Assembly: GCF_026626635.1 (NCBI RefSeq)
Contig: NZ_JAPNKA010000001.1
Location: 4,588,001-4,652,000, forward strand
Length of the DNA: 64,000 nucleotides
DNA from: Archangium lansingense
GTDB taxonomy: Bacteria > Myxococcota > Myxococcia > Myxococcales > Myxococcaceae
Direction of reading: 5' to 3'
The notes under the pieces were generated by a model. The model saw nothing but the letters and a program-made list of their open reading frames with translations. It searched no databases and was not told the DNA's origin. The position numbers were made by a program, and so were the translations under genes. This document shows, in pieces, positions 31,841 through 42,962 of the stretch (within the stretch, counting starts at the first letter, position 1; the number at the start of each line of letters is the position of its first letter).

Positions 31841-33307
31841 GTGGCCGCAGCATCGATTCGCCTTTTCAACACGATGACGATGCAGAAGGAGACCCTGGAG
31901 CCGGCGGTGCCGGGCAAGCTGGGGGTCTACGTCTGCGGCCCGACGGTCTACAGCTACGTCCACATCGGCAACGCGCGGACGTTCACCTCGTTCGACGTGG
32001 TGGTGCGCTACCTGCGCTACTGCGGCTTCGAGGTGAAGTACGTGCGCAACTACACGGACGTGGACGACAAGATCATCAAGGCCGCCCATGAGACGGGTGA
32101 GGCGCCGGTGGCCCTGTCGGCGCGCTTCGTGGAGGCCTTCCGGGAGGACGCTCGGGCGCTGCACCTGCTGGAGCCGGACGTCTCGCCGAAGGTGTCCGAG
32201 CACCTGGCGGAGATCATCGGCATCATCGAGAAGCTGGTGGCCCGGGGGCTGGCGTACGAGTCGCAGGGGGACGTGTACTTCTCGGTGAGGCGCTACCCGG
32301 AGTACGCGAAGCTGTCCAAGCGCAACCTGGATGACTTGTGCGCGGGCGAGCGGGTGCAGCCGGGCGAGCAGAAGCACGAGCCGCTGGACTTCGCGCTGTG
32401 GAAGGCGGCGAAGCCGGGCGAGCCCGCGTGGGACAGCCCCTGGGGCAAGGGCCGGCCGGGCTGGCACATCGAGTGCTCGGCGATGAGCGCGAAGTACCTC
32501 GGGGAGACCTTCGACATCCACGGGGGCGGGTTGGATCTGATCTTCCCGCACCACGAGAACGAGATTGCCCAGAGCGAGGGGGCGAGCGGGAAGACGTTCT
32601 CGCGCTACTGGATGCACTGCGGCTTCCTCGATCTCGAGGGAGCGAAGATGTCCAAGTCGCTGGGCAACGTGGTGCGGCTGAGGGACGCGCTCACGAAGGT
32701 GGACCCGGAGGCGCTGCGCTTCTTCTTCGTGTCGACGCACTACCGGCACCCGCTGAACTTCGCGGACAAGGGGCTGGCAGACGCGGAGCACCGCATGGAG
32801 TACTTCTACGAGACGCTGCGCAAGGTGGACGAGCGCGTGGGCGGGAAGGACTTCGGCAAGGGCCCGCTGTACGGCGAGCCCGCCAGGTTCCTCACCGAGT
32901 TCGAGTCGCAGATGGACGACGACTTCAACACGGCGGGGGCCCTGGGCGCGCTGTCGGGCCTGTTCGCGCAGATGAACGAGCTGACGGACAAGCCGCCGGT
33001 GAAGGACAAGGCGCAGGTGGGGCGGACGCTGCAGGCGCTGCGCGAGGACGTGCGCAAGGTGTCTGGGGTGCTGGGCCTGTTCGAGGACGATCCGGCTCAG
33101 TGGCTGCTGCGCCGGCGCGAGCGGGCGGTGAAGGAGCGGGGCATCGACGTGGCGAAGGTGGAGTCGCTCATCCAGGCGCGCGGCGAGGCCCGCAAGGCGA
33201 AGAACTTCGCCGAGGGAGATCGGCTGCGCGAGGAGCTCAAGGCCCTGGGGGTGGAGATCCTGGATACGGCGGCGGGGACCGTGTGGAAGGTGGCCCCGCC
33301 AGCGTAA
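31841..33307 (+). CDS. cysS: cysteinyl-tRNA synthetase
   Basis: A 488-residue class I synthetase. A GTG start follows GGGAGG by nine bases. The zinc ligand Cys32 and the HIGH motif (HIGN, 41-44) are in VCGPTVYSYVHIGNA; KMSKS is at 269-273; further zinc-site residues are in GWHIECSAM and FPHHENEIAQS. It charges tRNA-Cys in the cytoplasm. The 201-base gap upstream, shared with the divergent FHA gene, contains two TTGTCA boxes (31746-31751 and 31756-31761) but no clear promoter. Confidence 0.97.
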   Translation: MAAASIRLFNTMTMQKETLEPAVPGKLGVYVCGPTVYSYVHIGNARTFTSFDVVVRYLRYCGFEVKYVRNYTDVDDKIIKAAHETGEAPVALSARFVEAFREDARALHLLEPDVSPKVSEHLAEIIGIIEKLVARGLAYESQGDVYFSVRRYPEYAKLSKRNLDDLCAGERVQPGEQKHEPLDFALWKAAKPGEPAWDSPWGKGRPGWHIECSAMSAKYLGETFDIHGGGLDLIFPHHENEIAQSEGASGKTFSRYWMHCGFLDLEGAKMSKSLGNVVRLRDALTKVDPEALRFFFVSTHYRHPLNFADKGLADAEHRMEYFYETLRKVDERVGGKDFGKGPLYGEPARFLTEFESQMDDDFNTAGALGALSGLFAQMNELTDKPPVKDKAQVGRTLQALREDVRKVSGVLGLFEDDPAQWLLRRRERAVKERGIDVAKVESLIQARGEARKAKNFAEGDRLREELKALGVEILDTAAGTVWKVAPPA

Positions 33308-33361
33308 CGCGAGAGGAAGCCAACGACCCTCACCGCGTCAAAACCCCCACCGCGTCAACAA

Positions 33362-33396
33362 CCCCTCGCCCTCCGGGAGAGGGACGGGGTGAGGGT
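33362..33396. repeat. REP-like palindromic repeat, copy 2
   Basis: CCCTCGCCCTCCGGGAGAGGG followed by ACGGGGTGAGGGT. It differs from copy 1 at a few positions. It lies between cysS and the peptidase gene. The preceding bases contain CACCGCGTCAA twice (from about 33331 and 33349). Confidence 0.7.
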
Positions 33397-33426
33397 GCCC
33401 GTTCCCCAGGTTGAACCCGTGGATGC

Positions 33427-33461
33427 CCCCTCTCCCTCTGGGAGAGGGCTGGGGTGAGGGT
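33427..33461. repeat. REP-like palindromic repeat, copy 3
   Basis: CCCTCTCCCTCTGGGAGAGGG followed by CTGGGGTGAGGGT, 30 bases after copy 2 and in the same orientation. Copies 1 and 3 are both followed by TCTAC. Confidence 0.75.
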
Positions 33462-33532
33462 CTACCGTTCAACCATCCAGGCGAAGAACCCTCCCGTGAA
33501 GCGGGTCAGGTCATGGTAGGGGCACACGGGCC

Positions 33533-35209
33533 ATGAAGCGAACGCTGGTGCTCCTCGCCGCCCTGCTCCTCCTGCCGCTCGCCGCACGGGCGCAGCTCAC
33601 GACAGCGGCAGAGAAGTCCGCCTCCCAGACAATCGAGGCTGGGGACCTCCAGGCCCATGTCGGCTTTCTGGCCTCGGATCTGCTCGAGGGCCGGGGCCCG
33701 GGGACCCGGGGCGACGCGCTGGCCCAACACTACATCGCGACTCAATTCCAGCTCCTGGGCCTCAAACCCGCGGGCCCGGAGGGCAACTACCTGCAGCCCT
33801 TCGAGCTGGTGGGGATGACGGGCCATCCGGAGACGATGACCTTCACCAGCGCCTCGGGCCGCACGGAGCTGCGGTTCCACGACGACTTCATCGCCAGCTC
33901 GGGGGTGCAGACGGCGGAGGCGGTGCTCGAGGACTCGGAGCTGGTGTTCGTGGGCTACGGCATCCAGGCGCCCGAGTACGAGTGGGACGACTTCAAGGGG
34001 ATGGACCTGAGGGGCAAGACGCTCCTCATCCTGAACAGCGACCCCGAGGACGACCCGAAGCTCTTCGGGGGCAAGGCGCGGCTGTGGTACGGCCGGTGGG
34101 ACTACAAGTACGAGCAGGCCGCGAAGATGGGGGCGGCGGGGGCCATCATCCTCCACACCACTCCGAGCGCGGGATATGCGTGGCAGGTGGTGCAGACGTC
34201 CTGGTCGGGCGAACAGTTCGAGCTGCCAGCCTCGGAGGAGAAGCCGCGCCTCCAGGTAAAAGCCTGGAGCACGGACGAGGCCACGCGCCGGGTGCTGCGG
34301 CTATCGGACAAGGACCTCGACACGCTGCGCACGGCGGCCCAGAAGCGGGACTTCCATCCCGTACCGCTGGGGGTGAAGGTGTCCACGCGCTTTGCCAACC
34401 GGGTGCGCCGCCGTCCCACGGCGAACGTGCTGGGCCTGCTGCCCGGGAGCGATCCGAAGTTGTCCAAGGAGGTGGTGCTCTACACGGCGCACCACGATCA
34501 CCTGGGCATCAAGGACAACGCGAAGCCGGGCGAGGACGCCATCTACAACGGGGCGGTGGACAATGCGTCCGGCGTGGCGGCGATGCTCGAAGTAGCCGAG
34601 GCCTTCACCGCGCTGCCCAAGGCGCCGCCGCGCTCCATCCTCTTTGCCGCGGTGGCGGCCGAGGAGCAGGGGCTGTTGGGCTCGCAGTATCTCGCCGAGC
34701 ACCTGCCGGTGCACCCGGGGCGCGTGGCGGCCAACATCAACATCGACGGGCTCAACATCCACGGGCGTACGCGGGACATCACGGTCATCGGATTGGGCAA
34801 GTCCTCGCTGGACGCGCCCCTGACGGCGCTGGCTCGGGCGCAGGGCCGCATTGTCAAAGCGGACCAGTTGCCGGACCGGGGTTTCTTCTACCGCTCGGAC
34901 CAGTTCAGCTTCGCCAGGCTGGGCATCCCTGCCTCCTATTTCAGCAGCGGCATGGACTTCATTGGCCGGCCGCCGGGTTGGGGCAAGGAGCGCCGGGAGA
35001 AATGGGAGGCTCGCAACTACCACCAGCCTTCGGACGAGCTGGGCCCAGACTGGGACTTCTCCGGCGCGGTGGAGGACGTGCGGCTCTTCTTTCTCCTGGG
35101 TGCCCATGTGGCCCGGACGCGCGAGCTGCCTCGCTGGAACAAGGGGGACGAGTTCGAGGCGCCCCGCCTCCAGGCGCTCGAGGCCCTGCGTTCCGAGGGG
35201 CCGAGGTAG
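33533..35209 (+). CDS. secreted M28-family zinc aminopeptidase
   Basis: A 558-residue protein with an N-terminal signal peptide (KRTLVLLAALLLLPLAARA). A PA-like insert spans about 95-240. The M28 di-zinc ligands are visible in order: AHHDHLGI, NGAVDNASGVAA, AAEEQGLLGS (catalytic Glu-Glu), NIDGLN and NYHQPSDEL. It probably cleaves N-terminal residues from peptides outside the cytoplasm, fitting a predatory or proteolytic lifestyle. It is a single gene between REP repeats and uvrB. Confidence 0.92.
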   Translation: MKRTLVLLAALLLLPLAARAQLTTAAEKSASQTIEAGDLQAHVGFLASDLLEGRGPGTRGDALAQHYIATQFQLLGLKPAGPEGNYLQPFELVGMTGHPETMTFTSASGRTELRFHDDFIASSGVQTAEAVLEDSELVFVGYGIQAPEYEWDDFKGMDLRGKTLLILNSDPEDDPKLFGGKARLWYGRWDYKYEQAAKMGAAGAIILHTTPSAGYAWQVVQTSWSGEQFELPASEEKPRLQVKAWSTDEATRRVLRLSDKDLDTLRTAAQKRDFHPVPLGVKVSTRFANRVRRRPTANVLGLLPGSDPKLSKEVVLYTAHHDHLGIKDNAKPGEDAIYNGAVDNASGVAAMLEVAEAFTALPKAPPRSILFAAVAAEEQGLLGSQYLAEHLPVHPGRVAANINIDGLNIHGRTRDITVIGLGKSSLDAPLTALARAQGRIVKADQLPDRGFFYRSDQFSFARLGIPASYFSSGMDFIGRPPGWGKERREKWEARNYHQPSDELGPDWDFSGAVEDVRLFFLLGAHVARTRELPRWNKGDEFEAPRLQALEALRSEGPR

Positions 35210-35288
35210 CACCCGCTCCGTCTTTCTGTTGGCGGATGGGCGATTTGGGCCCGGCATCCCCGGACTCCGGGTGTTAAACCACTGAGCC

Positions 35289-37430
<2,142 letters not shown>

Positions 37431-37438
37431 CACACCGT

Positions 37439-39376
37439 ATGGACGCGAAGCTCGAAGCCAAGCTGGAGTCGCTGCCCACCGAGCCCGGCGTGTACCTGAT
37501 GAAGGACCGCCGCGGCGAGATCATCTACGTGGGCAAGGCGGTCAACCTGCGCAACCGGGTGCGCTCCTACTTCACCCGCACCGGGGACACGCGCGCCTTC
37601 GTCTCGCTGCTCGACCAGTTCCTCGGTGACATCGAGACGGTGCTCGTCCACAACGAGAAGGAAGCGCTCCTCCTCGAGAACGAGCTCATCAAGAAGCACA
37701 AGCCGCGCTTCAACGTCCTCCTCAAGGACGACAAGCAGTACATCTCCCTGCGGCTCGACCGGACCCAGTCCTATCCCCGGCTGGAGGTGGTGCGCCGGTA
37801 CGAGAAGGACGGCGCGCGCTACTTCGGCCCGTACTCCAGTGCGAGCGCCATCCGCGAGACGCTGCGCATCATCAACCGCTACTTCCACCTGCGCACCTGC
37901 ACGGACCATGTGCTCGCCAACCGCAAGCGGCCCTGTCTGCTGCATCAGATTGGCCGCTGCCCCGCTCCCTGCGTCTACCCCGTCCCCGAGCAGGAGTACC
38001 GCAAGAGCGTGGACGAGGTGGTCCTCTTCCTCGAGGGCAAGGCGGGAGAGCTGGTGGACGGGCTGCGCGCGCGCATGAAGCAGGCCTCCAGCGAGCTCAA
38101 GTTCGAGGAGGCCGCGCGCATTCGAGATCAGCTGCTCGCCATCGAGCGCAGCCTCGAGCGCCAGAAGGTGGCCACCACCGACTTCAAGGACCAGGACGTC
38201 TTCGCCTCCCATCGCGAGGGGGATCGGCTGCTCGTCTACGTCCTTTATGTGCGCCAGGGCCGGCTCAACGGCGGTCAGGCCTTCCCGCTCGGAAGCCAGG
38301 AGTTCCCCGACGAGGAGCTGCTGCCCTCCTTCGTCAACCTCTATTACGACCAGGGCAACTTCGTCCCCGAGGAGGTGCTCCTTCCGCTGGACGTCGAGGA
38401 GCGCGAGGGTCTGGAGGCGCTGCTCTCCGAGCGCAAGGGCGAGCGGGTCCGCGTGATGGTGCCCAAGCGCGGCGAGAAGCGTGATCTGGTGGACATGGCG
38501 CAGAAGAACGCCGAACAGGCCGTCATCGAGCGCCGCCGCACCAAGGACGAGACCGAGGTGGTGCTGCGCCGCCTCCAGGAGCGGCTCCACCTGCGCAACC
38601 TGCCGCGCCGCATGGAGTGCTTCGACATCTCGCACTTCCAGGGCTCCAGCATCGTCGCCTCCCAGGTGGCCGCCACCGACGGGGAGATCGACAAGTCGCG
38701 CTACCGCCGCTACCGCATCAAGACGCTGGAGAAGCAGGACGACTTCGCCAGCATGCACGAGGTCATCTCCCGCCGGCTCAAGCGCGGCCAGGAGGAGGGG
38801 GACCTACCGGATCTGCTCGTCATCGATGGTGGCAAGGGACAGCTCGCCAGCGCGCTCGCCGCCGCCAAGGACCTGGGCGTGGAGGGGGTGGACATCATCT
38901 CCCTGGCCAAGAGCCGGGACCTCGAGGTCCACGACCGCGACGAGGAGAGCAACCGCAGCCCCGAGCGCGTCTTCATCCCCCACCGCAAGGACCCCATTGT
39001 CCTGCGGCAGAACTCGGCGGAGCTCTACCTGCTCGCCCGCCTGCGGGACGAGGCCCACCGCTTCGCGATCACCTTCCAACAGAAGTCCATGCGCAAGGGG
39101 AACTTCCACTCCGTCCTGGAGGACATCCCGGGGGTGGGGGAGACGCGCAAGAAGCTCATGCTGCGCCACTTCGGCTCGCTCAAGCGGGTGCGCGAGGCCA
39201 CCATCGAGGAGCTGGCCGAGGTGCTCGGGCCCACGGTGGCCGAGCGGGTGCACGCAGCGCTCCATGGCCACCCCGAGGAGGACTCCGAGGATCCCATCCG
39301 GGAAGCCTCCCTGGCCGATGCGGGTGCCCTGGTGGACGAAAAGTCAGAAGAAGGGTCGCCACCCGGCTCGCCGTGA
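37439..39376 (+). CDS. uvrC: excinuclease ABC subunit C
   Basis: A 645-residue UvrC: N-terminal GIY-YIG nuclease (PGVYLMKDRRGEIIYVGKA, from about residue 15), a central UVR motif (SSELKFEEAARIRDQ), the RNase H-like second nuclease (FDISHFQGSSIVAS, LVIDGGKGQL) and a C-terminal helix-hairpin-helix region (VLEDIPGVGETRKKLML). It makes the two incisions after UvrB loading. Separate uvrB-uvrC pairing in an operon is not universal in bacteria, but is sensible here. Confidence 0.97.
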   Translation: MDAKLEAKLESLPTEPGVYLMKDRRGEIIYVGKAVNLRNRVRSYFTRTGDTRAFVSLLDQFLGDIETVLVHNEKEALLLENELIKKHKPRFNVLLKDDKQYISLRLDRTQSYPRLEVVRRYEKDGARYFGPYSSASAIRETLRIINRYFHLRTCTDHVLANRKRPCLLHQIGRCPAPCVYPVPEQEYRKSVDEVVLFLEGKAGELVDGLRARMKQASSELKFEEAARIRDQLLAIERSLERQKVATTDFKDQDVFASHREGDRLLVYVLYVRQGRLNGGQAFPLGSQEFPDEELLPSFVNLYYDQGNFVPEEVLLPLDVEEREGLEALLSERKGERVRVMVPKRGEKRDLVDMAQKNAEQAVIERRRTKDETEVVLRRLQERLHLRNLPRRMECFDISHFQGSSIVASQVAATDGEIDKSRYRRYRIKTLEKQDDFASMHEVISRRLKRGQEEGDLPDLLVIDGGKGQLASALAAAKDLGVEGVDIISLAKSRDLEVHDRDEESNRSPERVFIPHRKDPIVLRQNSAELYLLARLRDEAHRFAITFQQKSMRKGNFHSVLEDIPGVGETRKKLMLRHFGSLKRVREATIEELAEVLGPTVAERVHAALHGHPEEDSEDPIREASLADAGALVDEKSEEGSPPGSP

Positions 39377-39515
39377 TTAATTTCCGGTCGAAAGCGGGTT
39401 CGGCAAAAGCCGCTGAATCCGCGATGTTCCTGGGGTTTTTCATTGCGGCTGGGCTTGGCGCTGATTTATAGCGGACACGTCCAGTCGAGACGTCTTCAAG
39501 GGGCGAGGGACCGAT

Positions 39516-40034
39516 ATGAGGCTCTATCCGAAGGTGATTCCGATCATCTCCCGGGAGGTCGTCCAGAGGCTGATGCAGGACGGGGATATCGAAGTAGAGC
39601 CGATGCGCGTGGCTGATGCCGAGATGGACCTGTCCGCCATCATGCGGGAGTACCTGGCGAACGAGGAGCGCGTGAATCAGGCCACGCGCGAGGCGCTGGA
39701 GCGCCGGGGTTACGACTACTCCAAGTTCAACCAGGTGAAGCGTGAGATGGCCGACGTTCGCGGCTTCAAGATGGGCGACGAAGGCATCGAATACGTCATC
39801 AACCAGATGATCGAGTTCCTCCTCATCAGCCGCAACGTCGAGGAGGTCTATGCCGCCGATAACGTGCTGCGGCAGAAGATCCACGTGGTGATGAAGAAGC
39901 ACCTGGACGTGGACGACGAGATCGACAAGGAGGCGCGTTCCCGCCTGAAGCACCTGCAGGAGGGCACCAGCGCTTTCGACATCGAGTACAACAAGACGGT
40001 GGAGCAGATCCGCCGCGCTCGGGGTCTCATCTAG
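39516..40034 (+). CDS. DUF507 family protein
   Basis: A 172-residue soluble helical protein (MRLYPKVIPIISREVVQRLM ... DLSAIMREYL ... LLISRNVEEVYAADNVLRQKI). GAGGG lies seven bases before the ATG. DUF507 proteins are conserved in delta-proteobacteria and related groups with no established function. The C-terminal half is strongly charged and predicted coiled. It starts 139 bases after uvrC and probably has its own promoter; CGGC/GCCG and GCGG/CCGC pairings in that gap may end the uvr transcript. Confidence 0.85.
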   Translation: MRLYPKVIPIISREVVQRLMQDGDIEVEPMRVADAEMDLSAIMREYLANEERVNQATREALERRGYDYSKFNQVKREMADVRGFKMGDEGIEYVINQMIEFLLISRNVEEVYAADNVLRQKIHVVMKKHLDVDDEIDKEARSRLKHLQEGTSAFDIEYNKTVEQIRRARGLI

Positions 40035-40123
40035 CGGGCAGGGCGGGCGCTCGTCCGCCCGTCCGCTCGGGGACGCCAACCTTCGCCTCCGCTGCCTACC
40101 CTCTCCAGGAGGAGGCAGCGTCG

Positions 40124-41839
40124 ATGGCGGGATTCCTCTCCAGCTTTGTGCTCACCGGGCTGCTCGCAGCCGGCCCGGGGGCTTTCTCCTTCGATGGTCC
40201 CGAAGTCTCCGCGAGGACGACCGGGAACGTCGGCTTCTTCACACAGGGTGCGGTGCCCTTCACGGACCTCTTCGAGCGGGGAACCGGCTCGGTCGAGCTG
40301 TCCGTGAGGGACCGTATCGCGGACCCCCGGGCCACCTATGGGGATGCCGGGAGTCTGGTGGCCACCTTCGACCTCGGGGGGGACTCGTACCGGGTGGAGC
40401 TGGACCAGGCGGGCTTCCCGCCGGCTCAGGCTCGGAATGGGCTGCCCGAGATGGGGCCATTGCCTGGAGCTCCGGCCCAGCCCATCGCGGGCGGAGTGGT
40501 GCTCGACCAGGACATGCACGGCGGCGCGATGCTCGGCTCCTACAACACGTCGCGGGTGCACGCGGCGGCGGCCGTATGGGGCGTGGGACGTGTCTGGCGC
40601 AACGGGGAGCTGCTCACGGACGCGGCCGTCATCCATGCCTCCGCGCTGGCGCAGGGAGCCCACGCGGACGATGGGACGTTCCGCACCCTGCCGGTGGCAC
40701 GCCCGGGAGACACCGAGCTGACCGTGCTGGTGTGGAACCTGCCGCGTGAGGCCGAGCCTCGCGGCTTCATCCAGTTCGACTTCGACGACGTGGCCATCAC
40801 CGTGAATGGCACCGATGTGCCGGCGGTCGCGGTGGTGCCCACGGCGGGGACTGTCGCGGGGGTGGCGCCGCCGACCTCGCCGGTGCCGGGTGGTACCTCG
40901 CTGGGAGCCGTTCCCAATAGCGCGCTGTCACAGCAGCAGGGGGTGGGGGGCTCCGGTGTCGTGGTGACGGGGCAGACCGGGACCGATGCGGTGGATGGCC
41001 TGTCGGATCCGGTGAGGACGCAGCAGTTGGCGCCGGTGGCCGACACCACCCTGCCGGGGCCCGCGAGCCTGCAGGGCGGGGTGATCGATCCCTTCCTGAA
41101 CCCGGGGCGGGTGACACCCCTCAATCAGGATCCCACCCAGCCGGGTGTGGAGACGCCCGGTACCGTCGGTTCCACGACCACCCCCATCGTCCCGGACGCC
41201 TTCCTGACCCCGGAGCTCCCGGGGCGGGTCGCGATCAACGCGAATGAACCCGGGGCGCCTGGCCAGCTCGACGCGCAGTTTCCCGGCCAGACGACACCCA
41301 TCGTCCCGCAGGCCTTCCAGAACAACCCCGCGCGCGTGACCATTGGCGATGAGCTGCCCCCGACCACGGTGGGCGGTTTCGTGCCGCTGACCCCAGCGCC
41401 GCAGTCCTCCACCTTCCTGTCCACCCAGGGCTCCTTCTCCGTGGTGCCCCTGGTGCCCGGGGTGGCCGGGCCGGAATTCACCTTCGGTGGGACCCGGGTG
41501 GCGTCCGGGGTGGTGCGCACGCCGAGCCCGGCGCAGGTACAGACGCCCGCGGTGCCGTTCGTCGCCACACCTCAGCCCCTCACCGCGCAGCAGCCGGTGC
41601 CGCTCGTCGCCACACCGCCGCCGCTCAACGGGCAGCCCCCGGTGCCACTCATCGCCACGCCGCCGCCGCTCAACTCGCAGCCCGTCTCCGCCACGCCGCC
41701 TGGAGCCTCGGCCCCGGCGACGACTCAGGGCGCGGGCTCGGTGCCGGGCCTGGTCCCTGCCAACCCCAACGCGGGCGGGAGTCCCGCCGCGACGACTCCG
41801 GCGGTGTCGACACCCGGGGGCGCCGCGCCCTCGCCGTAA
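40124..41839 (+). CDS. secreted protein with Pro/Thr/Gln-rich tandem-repeat tail
   Basis: A 571-residue protein behind a strong AGGAGGAGG site. The N-terminus is weakly signal-like (MAGFLSSFVLTGLLAAGPGA). Residues ~20-235 are beta-rich without a recognised motif. The rest is low-complexity with two repeat sets: TTPIVPDAFLTPELPGRVAI and TTPIVPQAFQNNPARVTI, then three copies of a unit like PVPLVATPPPLNGQP (about 41544-41690). Such tails are typical of surface or matrix proteins. The last 115 bases overlap the convergent MarR gene. Confidence 0.65.
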   Translation: MAGFLSSFVLTGLLAAGPGAFSFDGPEVSARTTGNVGFFTQGAVPFTDLFERGTGSVELSVRDRIADPRATYGDAGSLVATFDLGGDSYRVELDQAGFPPAQARNGLPEMGPLPGAPAQPIAGGVVLDQDMHGGAMLGSYNTSRVHAAAAVWGVGRVWRNGELLTDAAVIHASALAQGAHADDGTFRTLPVARPGDTELTVLVWNLPREAEPRGFIQFDFDDVAITVNGTDVPAVAVVPTAGTVAGVAPPTSPVPGGTSLGAVPNSALSQQQGVGGSGVVVTGQTGTDAVDGLSDPVRTQQLAPVADTTLPGPASLQGGVIDPFLNPGRVTPLNQDPTQPGVETPGTVGSTTTPIVPDAFLTPELPGRVAINANEPGAPGQLDAQFPGQTTPIVPQAFQNNPARVTIGDELPPTTVGGFVPLTPAPQSSTFLSTQGSFSVVPLVPGVAGPEFTFGGTRVASGVVRTPSPAQVQTPAVPFVATPQPLTAQQPVPLVATPPPLNGQPPVPLIATPPPLNSQPVSATPPGASAPATTQGAGSVPGLVPANPNAGGSPAATTPAVSTPGGAAPSP

Positions 41840-42351
41840 CCGTCGAACTGGAGCGGGGCGTTGCCGACGCCCAGCTCCTCGGCGAGCACGGTGAGCACGC
41901 TCTGGGCGCCCTCCAGCCCCGCTTTCGGCACGCGGGAGAGCGCCCGCTGCACGGCGGCTTCCACCGTGCCCTCGGAGGGGACGTTCAGCTCACGGCCCGC
42001 CGCGGTGAGGTAGAGGAGCGCCTTGCGAGCATCGAGCGGATCCGACTTGCGCTCGACGAGGCCACGCTTCTGCAGGCGCTTCATGACGCCGGTGAGCGTG
42101 CTGGGGTGGACATGGAGGATCTCCGCCAGCCCGCCCGCGGTGATGCCGGGGTATTGCCCCACGAGCCGCACCACCAGCCGCTGGGGGCCCGTCAGTCCCA
42201 GCGTGGTCTCCATCTCCTTCGAGATGGACCTCAGCCCCTGGTCCACGGCCCATAACAGGCGCAGGAACTCCATCACCTCGTCCAGCGGCTCCTCGGCCTC
42301 ATTCGCGGCGGAGGGGGTGCCGGCCGCGTTCGTCTCCTTCAGGGGAGCCAT
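41725..42351 (-). CDS. MarR-family transcriptional regulator
   Basis: The start at 42351 (MAPLKETNAAG) is chosen because the upstream in-frame codons to 42603 have no regulator-like sequence. The 208-residue protein has the MarR winged helix: TGPQRLVVRLVGQYPGITAGGLAEILHVHPSTLTGVMKRLQKRGLVERKSD (in parts) and the wing DPLDARKALLYLTAAG. Beyond about residue 170 the tail is Gly/Ala/Pro-rich and antisense to the secreted-protein gene, which suggests a lost original stop. It may regulate itself and the divergent gene at 42594. Confidence 0.88.
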   Translation of the reverse strand: MAPLKETNAAGTPSAANEAEEPLDEVMEFLRLLWAVDQGLRSISKEMETTLGLTGPQRLVVRLVGQYPGITAGGLAEILHVHPSTLTGVMKRLQKRGLVERKSDPLDARKALLYLTAAGRELNVPSEGTVEAAVQRALSRVPKAGLEGAQSVLTVLAEELGVGNAPLQFDGYGEGAAPPGVDTAGVVAAGLPPALGLAGTRPGTEPAP

Positions 42352-42558
42352 GGGACGCTCGTGGCCGATTGGGGGAGTAGGGAGGTCATCTGGGTATTCC
42401 TCAGGGGTGTTGCACGGCGCCAGTCGCTCCGCCCCCGTGAGCAAGGCCTGTGCCGCTCCCCCCTTCCCTGTATGGGATGGTGCGTCAATTCCTCCCGGAC
42501 TGGCAAAGCGCGCGTCCCAGCGTGGCGAAATGCCGCAATCGGTGTGCGGTGAGGAAAA

Positions 42559-42586
42559 TTGACCCTCTGCTACTGGCCTGTAGCTT
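42559..42586 (+). promoter_or_regulatory. candidate promoter for the 42594 gene
   Basis: TTGACC (42559-42564) and TAGCTT (42581-42586) are 16 bases apart, and the ATG is eight bases after the -10 box, so a transcript from here would be almost leaderless. GTCAATT earlier in the same divergent region forms an inverted repeat with AATTGAC of the -35 box. MarR control is only an inference. Confidence 0.3.
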
Positions 42587-42593
42587 GTCGCAC

Positions 42594-42962
42594 ATGACAA
42601 CACCCGCCGCCGCCCTCGTTGCTGCTCCCGCGACGCTGCGCCGCTCGGGGGCCGATCCGCTCCGCCAGACGATGGAGCACCTCGGCCACGTGCTGCCGGT
42701 GCGTGCCGATTCCGCTGTGCTCCTGGACTTCCTGGAGGACGACCTGCGCGAGGGGCTGGACGCGCTCGGAGATGTCGAGGCGCACTTCGCCGATGTGCTC
42801 GAGGCGCTCCAGCCGGACGCCCTCTCTCCGCTGGGGATGCTCCAGGCGGGGGACGAGCAGCGGGTGCTCGAGCGGCTGGAGCTGCTGATGGACGTGGTGA
42901 CGCGGGTGCGCCGCCGGCTGTCGCAGGCGGCGGGGTTGATGCGTCAGACGACTACCACTTGA
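42594..42962 (+). CDS. small hypothetical helical protein
   Basis: A 122-residue soluble protein from ATG 42594, helical throughout (LLDFLEDDLREGLDALGDVEAHFADVLE; DEQRVLERLELLMDVVTRVRRRLSQAAG) with a possible coiled coil. I do not recognise the family. It is divergent from the MarR gene, and its 3' end overlaps the convergent DUF3108 gene by 11 bases. A longer upstream frame to 42450 lacks coding character. Confidence 0.6.
   Translation: MTTPAAALVAAPATLRRSGADPLRQTMEHLGHVLPVRADSAVLLDFLEDDLREGLDALGDVEAHFADVLEALQPDALSPLGMLQAGDEQRVLERLELLMDVVTRVRRRLSQAAGLMRQTTTT

Noticed and set aside
30207..33461. Possible CRISPR array from repeated palindromes
   Set aside because: Only three copies, two of them adjacent with a 30-base gap, the third 3 kb away, no regular spacers and no cas genes.
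35210..35288. Possible tRNA before uvrB
   Set aside because: GC-rich pairing is present, but no cloverleaf, T-loop GTTCGANTC or CCA-type end could be built.
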